Source: Streptomyces sp. V2I9
Lineage (GTDB): Bacteria; Actinomycetota; Actinomycetes; Streptomycetales; Streptomycetaceae
Reading direction: 5' to 3'
Assembly (NCBI RefSeq): GCF_030817475.1
Contig: NZ_JAUSZJ010000002.1
Span: 1,417,501 to 1,481,500 of the forward strand
DNA: 64,000 nucleotides
Shown: positions 22,939 through 31,563 of the stretch, in pieces
Position numbering within the stretch: the first letter of the stretch is position 1
How the letters are laid out: every line of letters begins with the position of its first letter
Notes under the pieces: model-generated
The model's input: only the letters and a program-made list of their open reading frames with translations
What the model was told of the DNA's origin: nothing
Databases searched by the model: none
Translations under genes and position numbers: made by a program

Positions 22939-23718
22939 GTGCCGGTCCTCCCTGGAGCCGAGCCGTTCCGCCACGAGGGCGGAGAGGTCGGCGTCCTCCT
23001 CTGTCATGGCTTCACCGGATCCCCGCAGTCGCTGCGCCCCTGGGCCGACCACCTCGCCGAGCGCGGGCTGACGGTCTCGCTGCCGTTGCTGCCGGGCCAC
23101 GGCACCCGCTGGGAGGGCATGGCGGTCACCGGCTGGCAGGACTGGTACGCGGAGGTGGACCGGGAGCTGCGCGTCCTCGCGGAGAAGTGCGAGCAGGTCT
23201 TCGTCTTCGGGCTCTCCATGGGCGGGGCGCTCTCCCTGCGGCTCGCGGCCAGGCACGGCGACGCGATCAGCGGCCTGGTGCTGGTCAACCCGGCCAACAA
23301 GGTGCACGGCCTCTCGGCGTACGCGCTGCCGGTCGCCCGCCATCTGGTGCGGACGACGAAGGGCGTGGCCGACGACATCGCGCTGCCCGGATCGCACGAG
23401 GTGGGGTACACCAAGGTGCCGCTGCACGCGGCCCACTCGCTGCGGACGTTCCTGGCGCTGGTCGACCGGGAGCTGCCCCAGGTGACCCAGCCGCTGGTGC
23501 TGCTGCACAGCCCGCAGGACCATGTCGTGCCGCCCGCCGACAGCGCGCGGATCCTGAGCCGGATCTCGTCCACGGACGTCGAGGAGATCCTGCTGGAACA
23601 GAGCTACCACGTCGCGACGTTGGACCATGACGCGGAGCGGATCTTCGATGAGAGCTACCGGTTCATCGGCCGTCTCGCACCGAGCGTCGGGATGAAGGGG
23701 AGCACGTCCGGTGGCTGA
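22939..23718 (+). CDS. Alpha/beta-hydrolase, carboxylesterase/monoacylglycerol lipase type
   Basis: A 259-residue hydrolase. Oxyanion region GVLLCHGFTGSPQSLRPWA, nucleophile Ser in FVFGLSMGGALSLRLAARHG, catalytic Asp in LVLLHSPQDHVVPP, catalytic His in EQSYHVATLDHD. Close to Est30-like carboxylesterases. The GTG at 22939 has AGGAG 9 nt upstream. The next gene starts inside its last codons, so the two are coupled. With plsC opposite, a role in lipid turnover is plausible (inference). Confidence 0.9.
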   Translation: MPVLPGAEPFRHEGGEVGVLLCHGFTGSPQSLRPWADHLAERGLTVSLPLLPGHGTRWEGMAVTGWQDWYAEVDRELRVLAEKCEQVFVFGLSMGGALSLRLAARHGDAISGLVLVNPANKVHGLSAYALPVARHLVRTTKGVADDIALPGSHEVGYTKVPLHAAHSLRTFLALVDRELPQVTQPLVLLHSPQDHVVPPADSARILSRISSTDVEEILLEQSYHVATLDHDAERIFDESYRFIGRLAPSVGMKGSTSGG

Positions 23719-24406
23719 GCAGGACGCGGAGCGCACGAGCGGCGACGAGGAGCGCGAACCGCGCCCCACGGAGCCGGCGGCCGTCCCGGAGGGGACGGCG
23801 AAGCCGGCCGGGGCCGAGGGAGCGGAGCAGGAACGGGCGATCGACGAGGACGCGGCGTGGGCCGCGATCGTCGCGGGGTACGGGGAGGAGCCGCCGGACC
23901 CGCCGGGCGCCAAGCCGTTCAAGTCGGTCGAGGACCTGGCCCTGCTCGACGACGACCAGCGCAACGCGGTGGGGCCGGACGGCTCGGCCGGGAGCCCGGT
24001 GGACAAGGGGTCCGGCAAGACGCCCCCGAAGCCGCCGGAGAAGAAGCCGCTGGGCAGTTCGGTGGTCTTCGCGCCCGGAGTCGCCGGCCCGCGCGACTAC
24101 GAGCTGCCCGAGTCGAAGGACGACGGCGTCGACGCACCGGACGACGGGGACGAGGGCCACTTCGTGCCCCCGGAACCGCCGCCGCTGCCGGAGGCCGACG
24201 TCACGGCGAAGTTCGCCTGGCTCGCGGTGATCGGCGGGCCGGTGCTGATGCTGGTCGCGGTGCTGTTCCAGTGGGAGATGACGTGGTGGCTCACCACGCT
24301 GTGCATCGGCGGCTTCCTCGGCGGCTTCGCCACCCTGGTGGCCCGGATGCCGCACGACGACGATGACGACGGCTACGACGATCCGGGGCGCGGCGCGGTC
24401 GTGTAG
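23711..24406 (+). CDS. Acidic protein with two C-terminal membrane helices, function unknown
   Basis: 231 residues. The first ~155 are charged and Pro/Asp/Glu-rich (EDAAWAAIVAGYGEEPPDPPGAKPF, split; FKSVEDLALLDDD). Then FAWLAVIGGPVLMLVAVLFQ and WLTTLCIGGFLGGFATLVARMP form two helices. The tail is acidic (DDDDDGYDDPG). The GTG at 23711 overlaps the lipase stop by 8 nt. No enzyme motif is seen. It is a conserved Streptomyces-type membrane protein by composition. Confidence 0.8.
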   Translation: MAEQDAERTSGDEEREPRPTEPAAVPEGTAKPAGAEGAEQERAIDEDAAWAAIVAGYGEEPPDPPGAKPFKSVEDLALLDDDQRNAVGPDGSAGSPVDKGSGKTPPKPPEKKPLGSSVVFAPGVAGPRDYELPESKDDGVDAPDDGDEGHFVPPEPPPLPEADVTAKFAWLAVIGGPVLMLVAVLFQWEMTWWLTTLCIGGFLGGFATLVARMPHDDDDDGYDDPGRGAVV

Positions 24407-25171
24407 TCACCTCGCGGCGGGGACCCTGAGGGCGGCCAGGACCGGCAGATGGTCCGTGGCCGCCCTCAGGTCGTCCTCGCTCACGCCGGGCAGCCCGGAC
24501 GGCGCCCCGCAGCCGAGCACCTCGATGCCCGGTGTCGCGAAGACCGCGTCGATGCGCTTACGGGGTTCGTCGGCCGGGAACGTCGGCTCGCCGCCCCACG
24601 GGGCGACGGCCCGGCAGTCCTGGAGGGGCCCGGCGAGGCGCCGGAACGCCTTCCCGGTCGGTACGTCGTTGAGGTCGCCGCCCGCCACGGCGTGCTCCAC
24701 GCCCATCGCGGCCAGCCGCTCCAGGAGCAGGTCCGCCTGGGCGAGGCGTTCGTCGCCCTGGAGGCTCAGGTGGCAGCTCAGCACCCCGAGCCGGGCCCCG
24801 GCGATCCGCACCACGGCGGTGGCGAAGCCCCGGCGGTGCAGGCCGGGGGTGAGCGGCAGCAGAACGTCCTCGGTGCGCTCGACGGTCGCCCGCAGCGAGC
24901 ACAGCAGCAGGGGACCGGCGGCGGTGGCCCCGCCGCTCAGCACCACCAGACCGCTGCTCTTCGCGAGCCGGGCCGCCGCCTTGCGCCAGCGGAAGAAACG
25001 CGGGGCCTCCTGGACGAGGACCAGGTCGGGGGCGCAGGCGCGGATGACCCGCGCCAGCGCCGCGGTGTCGTCGTGCATCGAGCGGATGTTGTAGCTCAGC
25101 ACGCGGATGACGGCTGAACCGTCCGCCTCGGTACGGGAGTCGGGCAGGGGCGTCAGGACCATGCGGGCCAC
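24407..25171 (-). CDS. Endonuclease/exonuclease/phosphatase (EEP) superfamily hydrolase
   Basis: 254 residues. RVLSYNIRSMHDD carries the metal-site Asn, DLVLVQEAPRFF the metal Glu, AVAGGDLNDVPTGKAF the catalytic Asp/Asn pair, KRIDAVFATPG the Asp, and ATDHLPVLAALRV the C-terminal Asp-His. It has no signal peptide. It could act on nucleic acids, phosphoinositides or sphingolipids. Start uncertain: GTG 25171, or ATG 25162. It meets the membrane protein gene tail to tail with no gap. Confidence 0.88.
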   Translation of the reverse strand: MARMVLTPLPDSRTEADGSAVIRVLSYNIRSMHDDTAALARVIRACAPDLVLVQEAPRFFRWRKAAARLAKSSGLVVLSGGATAAGPLLLCSLRATVERTEDVLLPLTPGLHRRGFATAVVRIAGARLGVLSCHLSLQGDERLAQADLLLERLAAMGVEHAVAGGDLNDVPTGKAFRRLAGPLQDCRAVAPWGGEPTFPADEPRKRIDAVFATPGIEVLGCGAPSGLPGVSEDDLRAATDHLPVLAALRVPAAR

Positions 25172-25173
25172 GA

Positions 25174-25230
25174 TACGACGGACGCCCGCCGCGGCCCCGG
25201 AGGGCGGCGGCGGGCGTCCGATGCGTCGTA
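25174..25230 (-). terminator. Glucokinase terminator, 14-bp stem with outer extension
   Basis: CGGACGCCCGCCGC (25179-25192) pairs with 25207-25220; TACGACG (25174-25180) and CGTCGTA (25224-25230) extend it. It lies just beyond the glkA stop (25242) and overlaps the start region of the EEP gene. Confidence 0.7.
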
Positions 25231-25241
25231 CCGCGGAGACC

Positions 25242-26183
25242 TCAGCCCTGGCGGGCCAGGTCGGCCGCGCCCACCAGCCCTGCCTTGCCGCCGAGTTGGG
25301 CGGCGAGCACCTGGGCGTGGGGACGCCACTCGCCGCCGATCAGCCAGCGCCGGAACGACTTGCGGATCGGGTCGAGGACCAGTTCTCCCTCGTCCGAGAC
25401 GCCGCCGCCGACGATGAACGCGGACGGGTCGAACAGCGAGGCGAGGTCGGCCAGTCCGGCACCGGCCCACCGGGCCAGCTCACGGAAGGAGTCGACCGCC
25501 ACCGGGTCGCCCTGGCGGGCGGCCTCGCTGATGTGCTTGCCCTCGATGCCGTCCACGGAGCCGTCGCCGAGGCCGAGGAGCACAGTGGCGTTCTCGGGGG
25601 TGGCGTTGGCGCGCTGCTTCGCGTACCGGACGAGGGCGCGGCCGGAGGCGTACTGCTCCCAGCAGCCCTGACTGCCGCAGCCGCAGAGCAGACCGTCCGG
25701 GACGACCCGGATGTGGCCGAACTCGGCGGCCACGCCGAAGCGTCCGCGGCGCAGCTTGTTGCCGATGATGATGCCGCCGCCGAGGCCGGTGCCGAGCGTG
25801 ATGCAGATGACGTCGTCGTGGCCCTGGCCGGCCCCGAAGCGGTATTCGCCCCAGGCCGCGGCATTGGCGTCGTTCTCCACGACGACGGGCAGGCCGACGC
25901 GCTGTTCGACCTTGTCCTTGAGCGGCTCGTGACGCCAGTCGATGTTGGGTGCGAACAGGACGGTGGCGCGCTTGTCGTCGACGTAGCCCGCGGCGCCGAT
26001 GCCGACGGCCTCCACGTCGTGCCCCTCGCTCGCCCCGGCGACCGCCGCGCAGATCGCGTCGACGATGCCTTCGGCCGTCGGCGGGGTCGCCACCTTGAAC
26101 GTCGAGAGGATCCGGCCCTCTTCGTCGACCACTCCAGCCGCGATCTTCGTGCCGCCGATATCGACGCCGATGGTGAGTCCCAT
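25242..26183 (-). CDS. glkA: ROK-family glucokinase
   Basis: Phosphorylates glucose with ATP; in Streptomyces it also takes part in carbon catabolite repression (established knowledge). 313 residues. IGVDIGGTKIAAGVVDEEG binds ATP phosphate; ENDANAAAWGEYRFGAGQG is the sugar pocket; ITLGTGLGGGIIIGNKL is the second ATP motif; EFGHIRV and CGCGSQGCWEQYASG form the ROK zinc site. The ATG at 26183 has GAGGGA upstream. It follows the SRPBCC, ArsA-like and DUF5304-like genes on the same strand. Confidence 0.96.
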   Translation of the reverse strand: MGLTIGVDIGGTKIAAGVVDEEGRILSTFKVATPPTAEGIVDAICAAVAGASEGHDVEAVGIGAAGYVDDKRATVLFAPNIDWRHEPLKDKVEQRVGLPVVVENDANAAAWGEYRFGAGQGHDDVICITLGTGLGGGIIIGNKLRRGRFGVAAEFGHIRVVPDGLLCGCGSQGCWEQYASGRALVRYAKQRANATPENATVLLGLGDGSVDGIEGKHISEAARQGDPVAVDSFRELARWAGAGLADLASLFDPSAFIVGGGVSDEGELVLDPIRKSFRRWLIGGEWRPHAQVLAAQLGGKAGLVGAADLARQG

Positions 26184-26303
26184 GAATCCCTCAGTTTCGG
26201 TCGAGCCCCGCTAGGGCCAACCGTACCCGAGGCCGCGCCCCGCCCCGGCCGGAGCCGGTGGGTCCCGGCCGTCGCGTCCGGGCGGTGGGGAGCGGCGAAC
26301 CGG

Positions 26304-26771
26304 TCAGTCCAGATCGATGCGTTCGGTGCCGGAGGGGCCGTCGTCGCGGGGGTCGGCGGGGCCGTCGGCGGCCTTCCGCGCGGGGCCCGCCCCCGAGGCG
26401 CCCTCGGTGGTGCGGGTCCAGCGGCCCTCCTGGCCCTCGACCGCGGAACGGTAGGCGGCGAGCAGTTCGCTGCCGGCGGCCGCGAGGTGGTCGAAGACCT
26501 GCGGGTTGCGTTCGATGACGGGTTCGACGGCGGACCTGGCCTGGCGGATGGCCTGCTGGACCGCGCCCTGGGCGGCTGCGCCGAGCAGCGGGGTCCGGAG
26601 CGAGGAGACCTTGTCGGCGACGGCGTCGACCAGCTTGCGCAGCTCCTCGGCGGCCGATCCGGGCGGGGTGCCGTACCGGGCGCGGCGGCGGGCCTTCTCG
26701 GCGGCGAGGTCCTCGGCGCAGGCGTCGGCCCACGCGTCGCCGTCCACGGGACGGTCGGTGGCTTCACTCAT
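26304..26771 (-). CDS. Small helical protein, DUF5304-like, function unknown
   Basis: 155 residues with a conserved-looking central helical region (DAWADACAEDLAAEKARRRARYG; EELRKLVDAVADKVSSL; IRQARSAVEPVIERNPQVFDHL, each trimmed) and a disordered Gly/Asp/Pro-rich tail. The ATG at 26771 has AGGAG 7 nt upstream. It lies between the ArsA-like ATPase and glkA, all on the minus strand, and may be co-transcribed with them. The DUF number is my recollection. Confidence 0.7.
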   Translation of the reverse strand: MSEATDRPVDGDAWADACAEDLAAEKARRRARYGTPPGSAAEELRKLVDAVADKVSSLRTPLLGAAAQGAVQQAIRQARSAVEPVIERNPQVFDHLAAAGSELLAAYRSAVEGQEGRWTRTTEGASGAGPARKAADGPADPRDDGPSGTERIDLD

Positions 26772-26853
26772 GGCGGGCTCCTGCGACGCGGGCGGCCGAC
26801 GGTCGGCCTGCGGTTCACGTACCACCGACGTTACCCGAACGGCCGCACGCGGT

Positions 26854-28041
26854 TCAGGTGGTGCGCGGCCACAGGGCGGGATCGGGTGTGAACCGCACCC
26901 GCAGCACTCCGTCGGCCAGGGCCGCGCCGGAGACGGTGCAACGGCGGAGCGCGGAGGCGATGCGGACGATCCGGTGGAAGGGGCCGACGGTCAGGAGGAG
27001 TTCGTCGCCCCGGCGGACCAGGCGCAGCTGCTCCTTGACGGCTCCCGGCAGCGGCAGGCACCAGGTGAGGGTGGCGGTCCCGTCCTCGGTGTCGCGCTCC
27101 TCCTCGGTCCACCAGGGGTCGCCGGCCCGCCCCGGCGTCCGCCGGTCGGGGGCGGGGATCTCCAGCGCGGCGAGGTCGCCGGGGCCGTACGGGTCGCGGC
27201 CCGCGTGGGCGGACTCGTGCACGGGGAGGTCCGGGGCGAGGTCCTGGCGCCAGTGGTCCAGGCACTTCTCCTGCTGTGCGGCGAGTCCGGCGAACCAGGG
27301 GTCGGGCGAGTGGCGGGGCAGCACACGGGAGGCGACCAGCAGGTCGGCTCGGAGCCCGTGCAGGGCGAGGCCGGTACGGGCGGTGCGCAGGGCGTCCTCG
27401 GCGGCCGGGCCCGGCTCCGCGACCAGCCGGAGCGTGGTGGCCCGGTCCTCGACGAGGGCCTGTACGGCGGCCAGCTCGGCGTCCTTGCGGGCGGCGGCCT
27501 CGTACAGCCACGGGGCCGGCATCGGGACCCCGGCGAGCTGGGCGAGGACGGGGCGCAGGGCGCGGGCGGCCTGGCGTTCGGCGGGCAGCAGTCGGCGCAG
27601 ATAGCGGCGGAGCTGTTCCGGGAGGGCGAGCAGGGCCAGGGCCTCGGCCGTCGGCGGGAGGTCGACGACGAGGGTGTCGTAGCCGGACCAGTCGCCCACG
27701 GCGGCGCGGCGCAGAGAGTGCAGGAGAGCGAGCTGCGGGGAGCCGGGGAGTTCGGTCAGCTCCTCGCCGTCGAGCCGGCCCGCGCCGAGCAGGTCCAGGA
27801 TGCCGGAGGCGCGGTCCTGGAGCTCGGTGAGCTCGGCGCGGAAGTGTTCGCCGGAGTCGATGCGGGCGTGGTCGAGCAGGTCCGTGACCCGGACGGGTGC
27901 CGTGGCCGCCGGGAAGCCGGGTACGGCCTCGGCGGAGAGCAGCAGGGTGCGGGCGCCGCCGTCGGCGGCGGCCAGGGCGGTGGCCGCCGCTACGGTGGTC
28001 CGGCCCGCGCCGCCGGGGCCGGTGACCAGGACCGTGCGCAC
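26854..28041 (-). CDS. ArsA-like P-loop ATPase with an altered Walker A motif
   Basis: 395 residues. The N-terminus VLVTGPGGAGRTTVAAATALA aligns with the deviant Walker A GKGGVGKT of ArsA/Get3, but both the signature Lys (P here) and the P-loop Lys (R here) are replaced. YDTLVVDLPPTAEAL is Walker B-like (DxPPT replaces DxAPT). The C-terminal ~90 residues (LTWCLPLPGAVKEQLRLVRRG to LRVRFTPDP) form a small beta domain typical of the alpha-crystallin-like ArsA C-domain (HSP20-like). It starts 5 nt after the SRPBCC gene. In Mycobacterium the neighbouring pair Rv2184c/Rv2185c is the counterpart (recalled). ATP hydrolysis is uncertain. Confidence 0.85.
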   Translation of the reverse strand: MRTVLVTGPGGAGRTTVAAATALAAADGGARTLLLSAEAVPGFPAATAPVRVTDLLDHARIDSGEHFRAELTELQDRASGILDLLGAGRLDGEELTELPGSPQLALLHSLRRAAVGDWSGYDTLVVDLPPTAEALALLALPEQLRRYLRRLLPAERQAARALRPVLAQLAGVPMPAPWLYEAAARKDAELAAVQALVEDRATTLRLVAEPGPAAEDALRTARTGLALHGLRADLLVASRVLPRHSPDPWFAGLAAQQEKCLDHWRQDLAPDLPVHESAHAGRDPYGPGDLAALEIPAPDRRTPGRAGDPWWTEEERDTEDGTATLTWCLPLPGAVKEQLRLVRRGDELLLTVGPFHRIVRIASALRRCTVSGAALADGVLRVRFTPDPALWPRTT

Positions 28042-28046
28042 GGGAC

Positions 28047-28496
28047 TCAGGCCCGCGGGGCGGACTCGACGCGCTTCTTGAGACCGGCGAGGGCGCGGTC
28101 GATGATGACCTTCTCGGCCTTGCGCTTGATCATGCCGAGCAGCGGGATCTTGACGTCGACGGCGAGCCGGTAGGTGACCTCGGTGCGCGTGCCTCCGGCG
28201 AGCGGGGTGAGGGCGTAGGTGCCGTCCAGGGAACGCAGCATCTGGGACTTGACGAGGCTCCAGCTGACCTCGTTCTCACCGGTCCAGGTGTAGGAGAGGA
28301 CGTGGTCGTCCTTGATCGCGCCGGCGTCCAGGACGAGGCGGACCTGCTCGGCGCGGCCCTGGCCGTCGGTGGAGAGGACCTCGGCCTCCTTGACCTCGCC
28401 GGTCCACTCCGGGTAGCGGGCGAAGTCGGCGATCACGCCCATGACGTCGGCCGGTGCCGCCTCGATCGTGATGCTCGAGCTGGTGTGTTCAGCCAT
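28047..28496 (-). CDS. SRPBCC (START/Bet v1-like) lipid-binding family protein
   Basis: 149 residues. SSSITIEAAPADVMGVIADFARYPEWTGEVKEAEV (trimmed to its features: strand, PADVMGVIADFARYPEW helix) is the canonical beginning of polyketide cyclase/dehydrase-like START proteins, ending in a long C-terminal helix (RKAEKVIIDRALAGLKKRVE). It binds a hydrophobic ligand in this family. The ATG at 28496 is the only sensible start. First gene of a minus-strand run with the ArsA-like ATPase. Confidence 0.88.
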   Translation of the reverse strand: MAEHTSSSITIEAAPADVMGVIADFARYPEWTGEVKEAEVLSTDGQGRAEQVRLVLDAGAIKDDHVLSYTWTGENEVSWSLVKSQMLRSLDGTYALTPLAGGTRTEVTYRLAVDVKIPLLGMIKRKAEKVIIDRALAGLKKRVESAPRA

Positions 28497-28605
28497 CGCC
28501 GTGGCCCTCCAGTGCGGTGTAACCGGTCGCGTTCGGCAGGAGCCTGCCGCTGTGCAGGCTATCGCGTGCGCGGGGCGCCGCGGTCCACGGCCCTGTGCCC
28601 CGCGT

Positions 28606-29412
28606 TCACCAGCTGAGCGCCCAGGGCGTCCCGGTGGAGGCGAAGTGGCCGACGTTGACGCATTCGGTGGCGCCGATGCGCATCCGGCGGACCAGCGGCT
28701 GGTGAACATGGCCGAAAAGCGCGTATCGAGGACGGGTGGCGCGGATCGCCTCCAGCAGGGCGGGGCTGCCGCGCTCGAAGCGGCGGGCGACGGTGTCGTA
28801 CGTCAGCTCGGGGACCTCGGGCGGGATGTGCGAGCAGAGGACGTCGACCTCGCCGAGCGCCTCGACCTTGGCGGCGTACTCCTCGTCGCTGATCTCGTAC
28901 GGGGTGTTCATCGGGGTCTTGAGGCCGCCGCCGACGAAGCCGAAGACCCGGCCGCCGATCTCGACGCGCTCGCCGTCCAGCACGGTGGTGCCGGGGCGGG
29001 CGTACTCGGGCCAGAGGCCGGGGACGTCGACGTTGCCGTAGGTGGCGTACGTCGGCGTCGGGAAGGCGGCGAAGAGTTCGGCGTACTGCCTGCGCACCGC
29101 GTCGAGGATCTCCGCGTTGCGGTCGCGGCCCGCCCACAGTGCGCGGCCGAAGGCGCGGGCCTCGTCGTAACGGCGGGCGGTGCGCAGGGCGACGATGCGG
29201 TCGGCGTTCTCCACGCCGAACAGATCGGGGAAGATGCCGCGCGAGTGGTCCGCGTAGTCGAGGAAGAGCACCAGGTCACCGAGGCAGATCAGGGCGTCGG
29301 CGCCGTCCCCGGCGCGGGCCAGGGCCTCGGTGTTGCCGTGCACGTCGCTGACCACGTGGATCCGGGTGGACCGGGCGGCCGAGCCCCCGTCGTCCGGTTC
29401 GCTGCCTCGCAT
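28606..29412 (-). CDS. Calcineurin-like metallophosphoesterase
   Basis: 268 residues. Metal motifs: HVVSDVHGNTEAL (DxH), LICLGDLVLFLDYADH (GD), YATYGNVDVPG (GNxD), VDVLCSHIPP and YALFGHVHQPLVRR (GHxH). No signal peptide, so it is cytosolic. Substrate unknown (phosphodiester or phosphomonoester). The divergent 279-base region 29413-29691 holds the promoter area for fadD and shows no gene. Confidence 0.9.
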   Translation of the reverse strand: MRGSEPDDGGSAARSTRIHVVSDVHGNTEALARAGDGADALICLGDLVLFLDYADHSRGIFPDLFGVENADRIVALRTARRYDEARAFGRALWAGRDRNAEILDAVRRQYAELFAAFPTPTYATYGNVDVPGLWPEYARPGTTVLDGERVEIGGRVFGFVGGGLKTPMNTPYEISDEEYAAKVEALGEVDVLCSHIPPEVPELTYDTVARRFERGSPALLEAIRATRPRYALFGHVHQPLVRRMRIGATECVNVGHFASTGTPWALSW

Positions 29413-29691
29413 GGGATCACCCTAGATCGCCCGCTCAGCCCGTGGGTAGACCGCCCGGACCTGCGGTTACTTCCACGCCGGGACAGCGGTGGACTACTGT
29501 GCGCGAAAGGGCCATTTATCTGTGTGATGCATAAGACATCTGGCCGGAACCCCCTATCCGGAACCGAGTACCGGTGGGTAACGTCCGGGCAGTCCAGTCG
29601 TGCTCACCCCACTGAGCACCCGCCATTCCTGGACAGCAGCCGGTGCGTCACACAGAGCCGTGGCACCGGAGCCCGATGAGGAGCAGCAGTC

Positions 29692-31488
29692 TTGCGCGAG
29701 TTCAGCCTTCCGGCCCTGTACGAGGTCCCGACGGACGGCAACCTGACGGATCTCATCCGCCGCAATGCCGCTCAGCATCCCGATGTCGCGGTCATGAGCC
29801 GCAAGGTGGCCGGCGTCTGGACGGACGTCAGCGCCACCCAGTTCCTGGCCGAGGTGAGAGCCGCCGCCAAAGGACTGATCGCCTCGGGGGTGCAGCCCGG
29901 CGACCGGGTCGCCCTGATGTCGCGTACCCGTTTCGAGTGGGTGCTGCTGGACTTCGCGATCTGGAGCGCGGGCGCGGTGACCGTGCCGGTGTACGAGACC
30001 AGCTCCGCGGAGCAGGTGCAGTGGATCCTCGGCGACTCCGGGGCGGTGGCGGTGCTCGTGGAGAGCGACGCGCACGCCGCCGCGGTGGCCTCCGTACGGG
30101 ACGCGCTGCCGGATCTGGCCCATGTGTGGCAGATCGACGACGGCGCGGTGGAGGCGCTGGGCCGGGCGGGGGCCGAGGTCTCGGACGAGACCGCTGACCT
30201 GCGGATGCGCAGCGCCAAGGCGGACGATCCGGCGACGATCGTCTACACCTCGGGCACCACGGGCCGCCCCAAGGGCTGTGTGCTCACCCACCGCAGCTTC
30301 TTCGCGGAGTGCGGCAACGTGGTGGAGCGGCTGAAGCCCCTCTTCCGTACGGGCGACTGCTCGGTCCTGCTGTTCCTGCCCGCCGCGCACGTCTTCGGCC
30401 GGCTGGTCGAGGTGGCGTCGGTGATGGCCCCGATCAAGCTCGGCTGCGTCCCCGACATCAAGAACCTCACCGACGAGCTGGCCGCGTTCCGGCCGACACT
30501 GGTCCTGGGCGTGCCGCGGGTCTTCGAGAAGGTCTACAACGCGGCCCGCGCCAAGGCGCAGGCGGACGGCAAGGGCAAGATCTTCGACCGGGCCGCCGAC
30601 ACGGCGATCGCCTACAGCCGGGCGCTCAGCACCCCTCAGGGCCCGGCCCTGGGGCTGAGGCTCAGGCACAAGCTCTTCGACAAGCTGGTCTTCGGCAAGC
30701 TGCGCGCCGTCCTCGGCGGCCGGGGTGAGTACGCGATCTCCGGCGGCGCCCCGCTGGGCGAGCGGCTCGGCCACTTCTACCGGGGCATCGGCTTCACCGT
30801 CCTGGAGGGCTACGGCCTGACCGAGTCGTGCGCGGCCACCGCGTTCAACCCGTGGGACCGGCCGAAGATCGGCACGGTCGGCCAGCCGCTGCCCGGCTCG
30901 GTGGTGCGGATCGCGGACGACGGCGAGGTGCTGCTCCACGGCGAGCACCTGTTCACCGGTTACTGGAACAACGAGGCGGCCTCCGCCGAGGCGCTGGCCG
31001 ACGGGTGGTTCCACACCGGGGACATCGGCACCCTCGACGAGGACGGCTACCTCGCGATCACCGGGCGCAAGAAGGAGATCATCGTGACGGCGGGCGGCAA
31101 GAACGTCGCCCCGGCGGTGATCGAGGACCGCATCCGGGCGCACGCGCTGGTCGCGGAGTGCATGGTGGTCGGCGACGGCCGCCCGTTCGTCGGCGCGCTG
31201 GTCACGCTGGACGAGGAGTTCCTGAGCCGCTGGGCCGAGGAGCATGGCAAGCCGGCCGGTTCGACGGCCCTGTCGCTGCGCGAGGACGCGGAGCTGCTGG
31301 CCGAGGTGCAGCGTGCGGTGGACGACGGGAACGCGGCGGTCTCCAAGGCCGAGTCGGTGCGCAAGTTCCGTATCCTGCCCGCCCAGTTCACCGAAGAGGC
31401 GGGCCACATCACGCCGTCGCTGAAGCTGAAGCGGAACGTCGTGGCGAAGGACTTCGCGGACGAGGTGGAGTCGATCTACCGCGGCTGA
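29692..31488 (+). CDS. fadD: Long-chain fatty acid--CoA ligase (AMP-binding)
   Basis: Activates fatty acids through acyl-AMP to acyl-CoA. 598 residues. P-loop TIVYTSGTTGRPKGCVLTHR (~180), LEGYGLTESCAATAFNP (adenine/acyl site), GWFHTGDIGTLDEDGYLAITGRKKEI (hinge; trimmed), and the C-terminal Lys region SLKLKRNVV. The start is TTG at 29692, with GAGGAG 8-9 nt upstream. Its mycobacterial positional counterpart is fadD15 (recalled). It faces the PimB-like gene across a bidirectional terminator. Confidence 0.94.
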   Translation: MREFSLPALYEVPTDGNLTDLIRRNAAQHPDVAVMSRKVAGVWTDVSATQFLAEVRAAAKGLIASGVQPGDRVALMSRTRFEWVLLDFAIWSAGAVTVPVYETSSAEQVQWILGDSGAVAVLVESDAHAAAVASVRDALPDLAHVWQIDDGAVEALGRAGAEVSDETADLRMRSAKADDPATIVYTSGTTGRPKGCVLTHRSFFAECGNVVERLKPLFRTGDCSVLLFLPAAHVFGRLVEVASVMAPIKLGCVPDIKNLTDELAAFRPTLVLGVPRVFEKVYNAARAKAQADGKGKIFDRAADTAIAYSRALSTPQGPALGLRLRHKLFDKLVFGKLRAVLGGRGEYAISGGAPLGERLGHFYRGIGFTVLEGYGLTESCAATAFNPWDRPKIGTVGQPLPGSVVRIADDGEVLLHGEHLFTGYWNNEAASAEALADGWFHTGDIGTLDEDGYLAITGRKKEIIVTAGGKNVAPAVIEDRIRAHALVAECMVVGDGRPFVGALVTLDEEFLSRWAEEHGKPAGSTALSLREDAELLAEVQRAVDDGNAAVSKAESVRKFRILPAQFTEEAGHITPSLKLKRNVVAKDFADEVESIYRG

Positions 31489-31504
31489 GCGGTCCCACGC
31501 GTAC

Positions 31505-31543
31505 GCAGGGGCCCACGCCTGGCGATCAGGCGCGGGCCCCTGC
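31505..31543. terminator. Bidirectional terminator between fadD and the PimB-like gene
   Basis: 31505-31521 pairs with 31527-31543 (17 positions, one A-C mismatch), 5-nt loop, between convergent genes. Confidence 0.8.
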
Positions 31544-31563
31544 GGCGTCCTTACGGCCACCGT

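Noticed and set aside
29413..29691. Possible RNA gene in the fadD upstream region
   Set aside because: Only short imperfect repeats; nothing beyond a normal promoter region can be supported.
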